From Geofilum rhodophaeum (GTDB taxonomy: Bacteria > Bacteroidota > Bacteroidia > Bacteroidales > Marinilabiliaceae): a stretch of DNA of 64,000 nucleotides. Numbering within the stretch: position 1 is the stretch's first letter; the number at the start of each line of letters is the position of its first letter. Below, in pieces: positions 27,435-35,699 of this stretch. Location: positions 92,966 to 156,965 of the forward strand of contig NZ_MWUJ01000010.1 of assembly GCF_002210225.1 (NCBI RefSeq). Direction: 5' to 3'. The notes beneath the pieces were generated by a model, which was given only the letters and a program-made list of their open reading frames with translations, was not told the origin of the DNA and searched no databases. Position numbers and translations under genes: made by a program.

Positions 27435-30281
27435 TTAAGGCCTTTTTATTATTTTATGCCGACTGATTTGCTGGTCATGGGTGATTTCCAGTAGGAAATG
27501 GCCCTGGGGCAGCGTTTGTCCCAGTTGGTGGTGTTGTCCCGGCGGCCTGCTCTCCATTAATCTTCCCGACAGGTCGTATATGGCATAGCTGAATGCTGTA
27601 GGCAAATTAACCGCGACGGACTCCTGAAAGGGGTTGGGAAAAAGCACGAGCTTTTTTTGCTCTGGTGCTGCGGGCAGGGGCGTTTCCGTTCCGTTTGGCT
27701 GAAGCAAATAGGTGGGCACAATTATGCGGCCGTCGTTGGCTCCGTGCGCCATCACAAAGGAGAGGATGTTGTAGTGCAACAAGGCCTCCCGATCAATAAG
27801 TGGCTCGTTCATGCCCAGGTTGTGGTCCGACAGGTCCAGCTCGGTCCATGTTTGCCACTTATCGGCAGCGGCCGCAAAGTAAATACGGTAATTTCCGGCC
27901 ACCACATAAAGGTTGTCGGCTGCATCTACGGCTATTTCGTTGCGGTTTCGTCCCGAAGGGGCGATGACCTGGTTTTGCCAAATGCCGTCCTCATCACGGT
28001 AAATGTGACGCAGCTGACCGTGGCTGATTCGTCCGCCCCAAAAGTCGTTGCTGTTGGGCTGCTCGTCTGCAATATAAGTCTGTAGAATATGAATGCCGCC
28101 CTTGCTGTCCACCGCTTGCGCTTCCTGGTTGATCAGTCCACGGTTGGTGCCTATGGTCCATATTTTTAAACCTGGCGAATGGATGGTCATAGGGGCCTGT
28201 GGGGCGGTTCCGATCAGTTCCCCGTCGGCATTGTGCCAGGTGCGGCCATCGTCGTCGCTGAAGGCGTAATAAACATCGTGGTTGGTACGTGCATCTGGCG
28301 TTTGTCGCCATACCCAGGATACATGCAACTTACCCGAAGGGTCGTAATGCAGGCCATTGATGTAGGCATTTTCGTTTACCGAGGTGCCGTTTAGGTATTC
28401 TCCAATGTAAGTCCAGTTGCCATTGTTGGTGTCGTATTCCCACAGAAAGGAGTCCCCGTCGCCACTCCAGCCTATGCGACATTCGAAGAGCAAATCGCCA
28501 TTGGGTTTGGCAATGAAGCGGGGATAGGTTACGTTTTCTATAGGGGTGCCGGCTACCAGGTAGTTTTGCTTGCTGTTGAAGGAGGCAGCCGACCAGGGAA
28601 TATTTTCCGGATCATTGGCCAGGTCCTTTACAGACCTTTTGTAACGCAAAGGGTCGTTGTGGTGGTCGTACGACAGGTGAATGGTGCCGTCTCCAGGCGC
28701 TATACCCATAGAAATGGTATAGTGGTTATCGGTGGTACGGCTTAACGAAATGGTATGGTCAGTGAATTCAATTTCCTGCCATTCGCCATCGGGCAGTTGG
28801 CGACGGGAAATACATACACGGCCTCGATTGTTCCAATAGGTCACATATTGGTATCCTTTGTAGGTGGTGATGGCATTTTGTTGAAAGGAGGCGAAATTGG
28901 CTCCTTCGACCGATGTTGCAGCAGATGGTGTGACGATACTCAACGGCATTTTAGTGTAGGCCATGAAGGCATCCGGGTTGATGGTTAATCTGGCATCCGG
29001 AGTGCTGTCTTCCGGCACCAGATGCTGGATGGTATTTCCGTCGCTCAGGCTTATCTGGTTACAGGACAGGCGAATTTGATCGTTTTTACGGGCTTGCTCA
29101 TTAATGCCCACTGTAATCCAAAAGTGGTTGTTTCCTGTTTGTAGCGGATGTTCCAGGTCAAGCGTCAGGCTGTTGGTGGTCAGGTTGGTTTCCCATTGAG
29201 CGAGCGGCTGATCCGGCTGAAATTCTCCCAGTTCGTTTCCTGCAAAGAGTCTTATGTTGGTGAGAATATTTAAGGGGGTTTCGGCGTCAAAGGAAAGTTG
29301 GATTTGTTCCAGCTGCAAGGGATTTTGCTGGTGTTCAGCTTCCAGTGTCAGCTGCATTGCCCCGTTGTTGTCTGTTTCTGAATTGACCACCTTATTGCTG
29401 TGTACGGTGGTACTTTGTTTAATTTGCATGGGAGCGAAGACTGTGGAAGGTACATAGGTGCCGCCAACAAGTGTGCCGTCGAAGCCGTTACTACTCAGAT
29501 CTAAAACGGTTGGTTGGGGGGTGTTGAAATCGTAATAGGCCAGCAAACCTTCTTCGTTTCCGCTCAAAGGCGTCAACATGTGGCCTCTTATTTCTTCCGT
29601 GCTGCGGGCTGTGGTCCACACCCGCACCTCATCAATCAGACCTTTTAGGGTACGGTCGGGCAAAACATTGTCCCAGCCGAGATAGGTGTTTCCATCAAAG
29701 GGGTAAGGCTCATAATGATTTCCCGACTCCTGAAATGCCTCCCCATTTACATAAAGGGTTTTCGAGCCTTCGCGCACTACCAGGGCTACATGGTTCCATT
29801 GTCCCGGGGTAGGGCCAAAATCAGGCACTTCTGCACTGGCATTCCACACGCCCTTAATGTGCTTGGTGTTTACCCAGCGGTCGTACTGCACGCCGCTGTT
29901 GCTGTTGCTGCCCCTGTTGTACCACAGGGTGGCGTAGTAATTTTGAACAGGATCGGGGAGGTACCACATTTCGATGGTGATGGGCAGGCTGTTGTGGTTG
30001 AAAGGAGGCAGCGCTACATGACTGTTGGCACCATTGCTGCCACCGGGCAGTGAAATGGCCAGATTGTCCGGATCTTCTGATAGGGCCAGAACTGCATCGG
30101 CGCTGACGTTGCCGTCCTTGGTCCTAAAAGCAGCATAAATGACAGAGGTCTCAGTAAGAGGGGGAGCAAAGGAAGCACTGGCATCAACGGCCGGTTGTGC
30201 GGCCACGTTCCATGCTGCGGCGAATAGTAAGCCCGTCAGCAAGCGCTTGTGCCATGGGGGATTTTTCTTCATCTTTTTCAT
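27435..30281 (-). CDS. LamG + BNR-4 beta-propeller protein with T9SS domain
   Basis: A 948-residue secreted protein. After the signal peptide (…LLFAAAWNVAAQ) comes a LamG domain (about 70-270; 'TLYVNGEAFQESGNHYEPYP', 'GLIDEVRVWTTARSTEEI'), then a linker beta domain. A seven-bladed-propeller-type BNR-4 domain follows (about 430-850; 'FQQNAITTYKGYQYVTYWN', 'ISMGIAPGDGTIHLSYDHHN', 'GLHYDPSGKLHVSWVWR'). The C-terminus 'LFPNPFQESVAVNL… RHKIIKRP' is a T9SS domain. Known BNR-4 relatives include polysaccharide lyases of PL24/PL25 type and GH145 rhamnosidases, so an enzymatic role on a uronate- or rhamnose-bearing glycan is possible, but I cannot choose between them. It precedes the GH51 gene in one minus-strand unit. 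Confidence 0.75.
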   Translation of the reverse strand: MKKMKKNPPWHKRLLTGLLFAAAWNVAAQPAVDASASFAPPLTETSVIYAAFRTKDGNVSADAVLALSEDPDNLAISLPGGSNGANSHVALPPFNHNSLPITIEMWYLPDPVQNYYATLWYNRGSNSNSGVQYDRWVNTKHIKGVWNASAEVPDFGPTPGQWNHVALVVREGSKTLYVNGEAFQESGNHYEPYPFDGNTYLGWDNVLPDRTLKGLIDEVRVWTTARSTEEIRGHMLTPLSGNEEGLLAYYDFNTPQPTVLDLSSNGFDGTLVGGTYVPSTVFAPMQIKQSTTVHSNKVVNSETDNNGAMQLTLEAEHQQNPLQLEQIQLSFDAETPLNILTNIRLFAGNELGEFQPDQPLAQWETNLTTNSLTLDLEHPLQTGNNHFWITVGINEQARKNDQIRLSCNQISLSDGNTIQHLVPEDSTPDARLTINPDAFMAYTKMPLSIVTPSAATSVEGANFASFQQNAITTYKGYQYVTYWNNRGRVCISRRQLPDGEWQEIEFTDHTISLSRTTDNHYTISMGIAPGDGTIHLSYDHHNDPLRYKRSVKDLANDPENIPWSAASFNSKQNYLVAGTPIENVTYPRFIAKPNGDLLFECRIGWSGDGDSFLWEYDTNNGNWTYIGEYLNGTSVNENAYINGLHYDPSGKLHVSWVWRQTPDARTNHDVYYAFSDDDGRTWHNADGELIGTAPQAPMTIHSPGLKIWTIGTNRGLINQEAQAVDSKGGIHILQTYIADEQPNSNDFWGGRISHGQLRHIYRDEDGIWQNQVIAPSGRNRNEIAVDAADNLYVVAGNYRIYFAAAADKWQTWTELDLSDHNLGMNEPLIDREALLHYNILSFVMAHGANDGRIIVPTYLLQPNGTETPLPAAPEQKKLVLFPNPFQESVAVNLPTAFSYAIYDLSGRLMESRPPGQHHQLGQTLPQGHFLLEITHDQQISRHKIIKRP

Positions 30282-30302
30282 TCTTGTGGTTTTGAAAACA
30301 AT

Positions 30303-30342
30303 AAAGGGTTATCCCCCCTTAAAATGGAAGGATAACCCTTTT
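30303..30342 (-). terminator. Terminator downstream of the repeated-module T9SS gene
   Basis: A 12-bp stem AAAGGGTTATCC/GGATAACCCTTT (30304-30314 with 30330-30341) lies just beyond the stop at 30359 of the minus-strand gene and upstream of the BNR-4 gene. The minus-strand side continues into TATTG rather than a long T run, so efficiency is uncertain. Confidence 0.65.
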
Positions 30343-30358
30343 ATTACTCGTTGTTTAC

Positions 30359-33091
30359 TTATCGTGTTTTAACAACTTTAATGGTTTTGCTGTTTCCTCC
30401 GTTTTCAATTCTGAACAAGTATATTCCGCTGTTGCTCAGTTGTATTTCTGTGCTTGTGGCGTTGATATCCTGTTGCAGAACCAGTTGGCCGGTGGTTGCA
30501 TAAACGCTTACGCTACCTTCCGCCAGCGGAGTCAGTACTTTAAAGCTGCTGCTGCCCACGGTGGGACTCACCTGAATCTGATTGAGTGCATCCTGACGCA
30601 GGGAGGTGGCCACGGTAAATTCTACCGTATAAACCAACTCGGTGCCGTCTTCAGCAGTAACTGTAATGGTAATGCTTCCGGGCAAAGCCTCTAAAGTGCT
30701 GATTACAACATTTGCCGCTTCATGATTGGCTGTTGCGGCAACAACAGGTACATCAACTGTACCGGCTGGCAGGGCAATGTTGTAGGTGAGGGTCTCGGCA
30801 TCAAAGCCTTCAACACTTACACCGTCTACAGTCAATGCACTTAAAGCAGCATCATCAGACAATTCGGCCTCCACACCCAAATAGGTCAGAGCGACATTAT
30901 CGACATATAATTTGCCATTACTGCTTGCTCCGGCATCCACGCCCAGTATACCAATGCTGATTTTTCCTGTAGTTTCTGCTTCCAGAGTAAAGGCAACGGT
31001 TTCTGTTGTCCACACATCAGCAAAAGTGGTAGTTGTTCCATACACAGCGTCTCCTTCGTTGGGTACAAAGCCAAAGCGGTTTTCAGCAACGGGAATACCC
31101 GAGCTTGCGTTGATGACTTCAAAGCTCAGTTCGTAAGCGCCTGCGGCCAGGGTGACCTCTTGGGTAAGGACGGCGGGTGAGCCCCACGATCCGGATAATT
31201 TCAGCGCAGCACCTTCGGTGTTGCCCGCCATATCTGTGGCAGGAGGGGTGGTTCCATTCAATACATCGGGAATGGGATCGAAGGTGATTCCATAATTGCT
31301 GGTAGCAATTCGACCCCAAGTGCTTTCAACCGCTTCCTCCCATCCCGGGATGTCATAAATGCGGGCAGCAACCAGAGCCGTTCCGTTGGCAGCCCCATTA
31401 CTTTCAGTAAACGTGATGGGTTCAAGATTGAAGTCCGGGTTTAAAAGCATCGCGGTAAAGTCTGCAGGTGCTGCTTGTGTCATAACATAAGCTCTTACAG
31501 CAGCTTTTAATGCGTCGGCCGCTTCCGCTAAGGCCTGGGCTGTTTTGTCGTCCGTGCTGTTGTACAAGGTTTGTGCTGTTTCCAATGCCGCATCAAAATC
31601 TGTTTTGCCCGGATAGTTGGTGTCCGCCAAGGGAGCTGCGAAATCAAGCACCTGCTTAAGGCTTGCGTCAGCGGCAACTATTGCCTCATAGGTGGCAATG
31701 GCTGTGTTTAAATCGTTGATGGCCGTCTGAAGGGCCTCTTCGGTTTGCTCTACCTCACCGGCATTACCAATGGCAGTCTGTATCTCTGTTCTGTTATAGC
31801 CTGCGGGACCGTTGCTGTTATCCAAAATGGCCTGGGCTTCGGTTACTTTTTCGGTCAACAAATCATTGATGGCAGTCAAGTCCACACCATAGTAGTGCAG
31901 CCGGAAGTTGTCGATTCCCACCCAGTTGGCGGTGATGGTGCCTTCGAGCTTAAAGCCGATGGTCAGACTGTTGTCCACAACCAGCACCTCAGCTACTTCA
32001 TAGTCGCCACCCACATTGACTGCTGTTTGTTTTGAACCGGCATAGAGGAAAGCTCCGGTGGTGGGGTTTTCGTCTCCCTGCAAAACAGCATGACCGGAGG
32101 CCACCACCGAATATACCCCATTGTCCAGGCCTGTAATGGTTTGTGTTATACTTGAGGCGGGCAGGGCATTGGGTGCTGAAGTCCAGCGCTCCACATAAAC
32201 ATTGCCGTCTTTGGCCCATCCTTCATCTGCAGGCGAATTGTTGTTTTGTGTAACCATTCCATTGTTGGTCCAACCGTTCAGGCCGTCTACTTCAAAGCTT
32301 GGGTTGACAATTAGGTTGGTCACAATTTCATAGGGTAGTCCAATAGTAATAATGTATTCGTTGAAGCTGGCAATGGCTGCCTCCAGTCCGGCAATGGCAT
32401 CTTCCAGTGATGCTATGCTTTGCTCAACAGTGCCGGCAGCGTCAATGGCTGCTTGCATTTCGGCCTGGTACGGGCCGTCCGGATTGCTCTCATCGTCTAA
32501 AATGGCCTGTGCTTCAGCTGTTTTGGCTATCAGATAGGTGTTGAGGTCCGACAAGTCGCCATAATAATAAAGGCGGAAGTTGTCGAAGGCTGTCCAGTTG
32601 GCTGTGATCGGCTCTTCCAGTTTAAATCCGAAGGTCAGACTTCCATCCTCAATCATTATGTCGGGAATTTCATAAGTCCCTCCTACATTTACTGCAGTTT
32701 GCTGATCGCCTGCAAAAAGGAAGGCGCCGGTAGTAATCGGATTTTCTGTGATCTGCAAAACGGCATGTCCCGATACGACCAATTTATATAGGCCATTGCT
32801 TAAGCCTTCTACTGTTTGTGTGACGCTGGCCGGCGGCAGACTTTCGCTGCTGTTGATCCATTTTTCTGCAAAATACGTGCCGTCTTTGGCCCAACCTTGT
32901 CCAGAAGGGTCGCTGGTATGCGTTTGCATACCATCGTTGGTCCAGCCGTTGAAGGCATCTTCGAAACTGGGATTAACGATAAGGTTGGTCACATCCTCAT
33001 ATCCTTGCGAGGTTTGTGCAGTTAAACCGGTCAGACTACTTACGCCAAATAGGACAGCAAGAATTCCGGTTTTAAGTAGATTTTGTTTCAT
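30359..33091 (-). CDS. Secreted protein with duplicated binding module, helical linkers and T9SS domain
   Basis: A 910-residue protein with a signal peptide (…GLTAQ). Two copies of a jelly-roll-like module are obvious: 'NLIVNPSFEDAFNGWTNDG' (about 36-175) and 'NLIVNPSFEVDGLNGWTNNG' (about 260-400), each ending in 'NWTAFDNFRLYYYGDL' or 'NWVGIDNFRLHYYGVDL'. Each is followed by an alanine-rich helical segment of FIVAR type ('LEDAIAGLEAAIASFNEY'; 'LQTAINDLNTAIATYEAI'). A third, divergent module ('AMLLNPDFNLEPI'), a cadherin-like sandwich and a T9SS domain ('VSPTVGSSSFKVL… IKVVKTR') complete it. No catalytic motif is seen; this is most likely a surface glycan-binding or adhesive protein. It is divergent from the GH43 gene. 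Confidence 0.75.
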   Translation of the reverse strand: MKQNLLKTGILAVLFGVSSLTGLTAQTSQGYEDVTNLIVNPSFEDAFNGWTNDGMQTHTSDPSGQGWAKDGTYFAEKWINSSESLPPASVTQTVEGLSNGLYKLVVSGHAVLQITENPITTGAFLFAGDQQTAVNVGGTYEIPDIMIEDGSLTFGFKLEEPITANWTAFDNFRLYYYGDLSDLNTYLIAKTAEAQAILDDESNPDGPYQAEMQAAIDAAGTVEQSIASLEDAIAGLEAAIASFNEYIITIGLPYEIVTNLIVNPSFEVDGLNGWTNNGMVTQNNNSPADEGWAKDGNVYVERWTSAPNALPASSITQTITGLDNGVYSVVASGHAVLQGDENPTTGAFLYAGSKQTAVNVGGDYEVAEVLVVDNSLTIGFKLEGTITANWVGIDNFRLHYYGVDLTAINDLLTEKVTEAQAILDNSNGPAGYNRTEIQTAIGNAGEVEQTEEALQTAINDLNTAIATYEAIVAADASLKQVLDFAAPLADTNYPGKTDFDAALETAQTLYNSTDDKTAQALAEAADALKAAVRAYVMTQAAPADFTAMLLNPDFNLEPITFTESNGAANGTALVAARIYDIPGWEEAVESTWGRIATSNYGITFDPIPDVLNGTTPPATDMAGNTEGAALKLSGSWGSPAVLTQEVTLAAGAYELSFEVINASSGIPVAENRFGFVPNEGDAVYGTTTTFADVWTTETVAFTLEAETTGKISIGILGVDAGASSNGKLYVDNVALTYLGVEAELSDDAALSALTVDGVSVEGFDAETLTYNIALPAGTVDVPVVAATANHEAANVVISTLEALPGSITITVTAEDGTELVYTVEFTVATSLRQDALNQIQVSPTVGSSSFKVLTPLAEGSVSVYATTGQLVLQQDINATSTEIQLSNSGIYLFRIENGGNSKTIKVVKTR

Positions 33092-33340
33092 AAATATTGG
33101 ATTAAAATAATAGTGAATAATTAGGGCGAATAGCCTGCTTTGTTAATTTGTTTTGACGAAATAAAATTATTGATTACGGGCGTCAATAAATGTTATTTAT
33201 TGTGCAAATACTGGTATTTATTCGATGGTTGCCTGTGTGGAAGTCTTGATTTTGTTGATGATTGTCTATTTTGTTACAAAAGATACGACTGGCTTTACTT
33301 ATTTTTAGCCTTGAAACTTGAAACGGAAATTTTATACGCC

Positions 33341-34318
33341 ATGAAACACTTGAAATGGATTTTTGCCTTAGGGGCATTGGCCTTGATAACGGCCTGCTGT
33401 CAGCCGCAGCCCGAGTTGCAGGTAGCGCAGCCCTTGTTTAACGGTTTTTACGGAGCCGACCCGGTAATTGTGGAGCACGAGGGGCAGTATTATATATATG
33501 CTACCAAGGATCCCTGGGGAGGCAACGATCTGGCCGTTTTTGTTACACGGGATTTTGTGAGCTGGGAAGAGGAAAGCATCAACTGGCCTACGAAGGCGGC
33601 TTGTACCAGTGCCACTTCGCGCGATGCCATGGTTTGGGCGCCGGATGTTGTTAAGGGAAAAGACGGCCGTTTTTATATGTATGTATCGGTAGGCAGTGAA
33701 ATTTGGGCGGGCGAGAGTGACCATCCGCTGGGCCCCTGGGCCAATATGCTGCCCGACAATCGGCCGTTGGTCAAAGCAGATGCTTTTGGTGAGACTGTGC
33801 ACAACATCGATGCGAATTGCTTCATCGACGACGATGGCCGCATCTATTTATACTGGGGCTCGGGTTGGAACTGGGTCAACGGACGTTGTATGGCTGTAGA
33901 GTTGGCCGGGGATATGCATACCTTTGTTAATGAACCCCGCGACATTACTCCCCCCAACTTTTTTGAAGGGGCATTTATGATCAAGCGCAACGGACAGTAC
34001 CATTTAATGTACAGCAATGGTGTGGCGATCGATGAGACTTACCACATCAGGTATTCTACCAGCAACAGCCCCTATGGTCCGTGGACTGAAGGTGCAAACA
34101 GTCCCCTGGCCCTTACCACGCCCGAAGATTCGGTTTTTGGGCCCGGACACCACAGTGTTTTTCGGCATAAGGACCAGGATTACATCCTCTATCATCAACT
34201 GGCGCCACAGGATGAGGAATATGTATTGCGTCAGTTGTACATCGATTCTTTGAATTACGACGATGGGGGGAATATGCTGCCTTTGTCTTTTGAAGGAATA
34301 GCTCCTTTGGCGTGGTAG
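33341..34318 (+). CDS. GH43-family lipoprotein glycosidase
   Basis: The frame is open from a TTG at 33140, but the ATG at 33341 precedes a lipoprotein signal (MKHLKWIFALGALALITAC) and gives a 325-residue protein of normal GH43 length. The five-bladed propeller residues are all present: 'GFYGADPV' (D40, base), 'HNIDANCF' (D157, pKa modulator) and 'FFEGAF' (E209, acid). GH43 enzymes typically remove arabinofuranose, xylose or galactose. The residues after the cysteine (CQPQPE) lack the acidic cluster seen in the SusD and FAS1 lipoproteins, so the enzyme may face the periplasm. It begins the plus-strand group of lipoprotein enzymes, although two hairpins separate it from the next gene. Confidence 0.88.
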   Translation: MKHLKWIFALGALALITACCQPQPELQVAQPLFNGFYGADPVIVEHEGQYYIYATKDPWGGNDLAVFVTRDFVSWEEESINWPTKAACTSATSRDAMVWAPDVVKGKDGRFYMYVSVGSEIWAGESDHPLGPWANMLPDNRPLVKADAFGETVHNIDANCFIDDDGRIYLYWGSGWNWVNGRCMAVELAGDMHTFVNEPRDITPPNFFEGAFMIKRNGQYHLMYSNGVAIDETYHIRYSTSNSPYGPWTEGANSPLALTTPEDSVFGPGHHSVFRHKDQDYILYHQLAPQDEEYVLRQLYIDSLNYDDGGNMLPLSFEGIAPLAW

Positions 34319-34325
34319 TTTTTTG

Positions 34326-34395
34326 TTGTCCGTCGGGTACGACGGACAAGGTGCTTGATTTTAGGGCAGGGAGGGCTTTCGAGCCCTCCCTGTTT
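34326..34395 (+). terminator. Double hairpin terminator after GH43
   Basis: The first hairpin pairs TTGTCCGTCG with CGACGGACAA (34326-34335 with 34340-34349). The second pairs CAGGGAGGGCT with AGCCCTCCCTG around a stable TTCG tetraloop (34367-34392), followed by TTTCATTTT. The second is a good intrinsic terminator. Confidence 0.85.
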
Positions 34396-34520
34396 CATTT
34401 TATTACACAGTTTGCGGAATTTGTAGCAATCTAAAGGGGGAGGTTTCGTTTAATTTGTTGTACGGTGCTTATTACCCAAATTGAGATCGAATATTTTGAT
34501 AATCAAAAATGATATGAGTA

Positions 34521-35672
34521 ATGGATAGACTTTACAACATCTGGCTGCTTTTCTTTCTGCTGCCTTTATTATGTGCCTGTTCGGGAGCAAAAGGTCAGCA
34601 CGAACAATACGCAGCTTTTCATCCGGGAGCGTTGTGGTTGGATAATGAATCGGTACACATTAATGCCCATGGGGGTGGAATCTTGTACCACGAGGGGGTG
34701 TATTACTGGTTTGGTGAGCATAAGATTGCCGGGCGCGGGGGTAATTCGGCCCAGGTGGGTGTGCAGGTCTACTCCTCCGACGATTTGTACAACTGGACCA
34801 ATCGGGGTGTTGCGCTGGCGGTGGTGGAGACTGAAGGGCATGATATTGAGCGTGGTTCGGTTATTGAGCGGCCTAAGGTGGTGTACAATGCCCAAACCGG
34901 GAAGTTTGTAATGTGGTTTCATTTGGAATTAAAGGGACGGGGCTACGAAGCTGCCCGTTCGGCAGTGGCCGTGGCCGATGAGGTAACCGGTCCCTATACT
35001 TTTGTGGAGAGTTTGCGGCCCAATGCCGGGATCTGGCCAGAGAATCTGGATACGGCCTTCCGCAATACCGATGTAGATGTGGCTGCCTATGAATGGTGGA
35101 CGCCCCGTTGGGAGAAGGCGATAACGGAAGGTTTGTTGGTGCGCCGTGATTTTGAAGGGGGGCAAATGGCTCGGGATATGACCGTGTTTGTCGACGACGA
35201 CGGCAAAGCTTACCACGTATATTCTTCTGAAGAAAACCTGACGCTGCATATTGCCGAGCTGAGCGACGATTACTTGTCGCACACCGGTCGCTACATCCGC
35301 ATTTTTCCCGGGGGTCATAATGAAGCGCCGGCTTTGTTTAAGCATGCGGGACGTTATTATTTAATTGCTTCCGGCTGCACCGGTTGGGACCCGAACGCTG
35401 CCCGTTCGGCTGTCGCCAACAGCATTTGGGGGCCTTGGGAAATGTTGGGCAATCCCGCCCAAGGCGAGGGCGCCGATCTTACTTTTGAGTCGCAAAGCAC
35501 CTATGTGCTGCCTGTGGCCGGTAAAGAAGGTGCTTTTATTTTTATGGGCGACCGCTGGCGACCGCGCAATCCCATCGACGGGCGCTATGTTTGGCTCCCT
35601 ATTGTGTTTGAGGAGGGGCAACCGGTGATTCGGTGGCACGACAGTTGGGACTTGACTGTTTTTGATAAGTAG
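34521..35672 (+). CDS. GH43-family lipoprotein of the 'INAHGGG' (subfamily 24/34-like) type
   Basis: A 383-residue lipoprotein (MDRLYNIWLLFFLLPLLCAC). The first blade carries 'VHINAHGGGILYHEGVYYWF' (residues 45-64) where most GH43 enzymes have an Asp general base, so the usual base is absent. A later 'MARDMTVFVDDDGKAY' supplies D219 (modulator) and 'GGHNEAPALF' supplies E268 (acid). This is the signature of GH43 subfamilies such as 24 (exo-beta-1,3-galactanase) and 34, in which a different residue or mechanism replaces the base. It lies 27 bases upstream of the DUF2264 gene, in the same operon. Activity on a beta-1,3-galactan backbone or its arabinose/galactose side chains is inferred. Confidence 0.8.
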   Translation: MDRLYNIWLLFFLLPLLCACSGAKGQHEQYAAFHPGALWLDNESVHINAHGGGILYHEGVYYWFGEHKIAGRGGNSAQVGVQVYSSDDLYNWTNRGVALAVVETEGHDIERGSVIERPKVVYNAQTGKFVMWFHLELKGRGYEAARSAVAVADEVTGPYTFVESLRPNAGIWPENLDTAFRNTDVDVAAYEWWTPRWEKAITEGLLVRRDFEGGQMARDMTVFVDDDGKAYHVYSSEENLTLHIAELSDDYLSHTGRYIRIFPGGHNEAPALFKHAGRYYLIASGCTGWDPNAARSAVANSIWGPWEMLGNPAQGEGADLTFESQSTYVLPVAGKEGAFIFMGDRWRPRNPIDGRYVWLPIVFEEGQPVIRWHDSWDLTVFDK

Positions 35673-35699
35673 AAGAATTGTAACCACATAAAACGCAGA

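Noticed and set aside
33140..33340. N-terminal extension of the GH43 gene
   Set aside because: The extension would start at TTG and places the lipoprotein signal in the middle of the protein.
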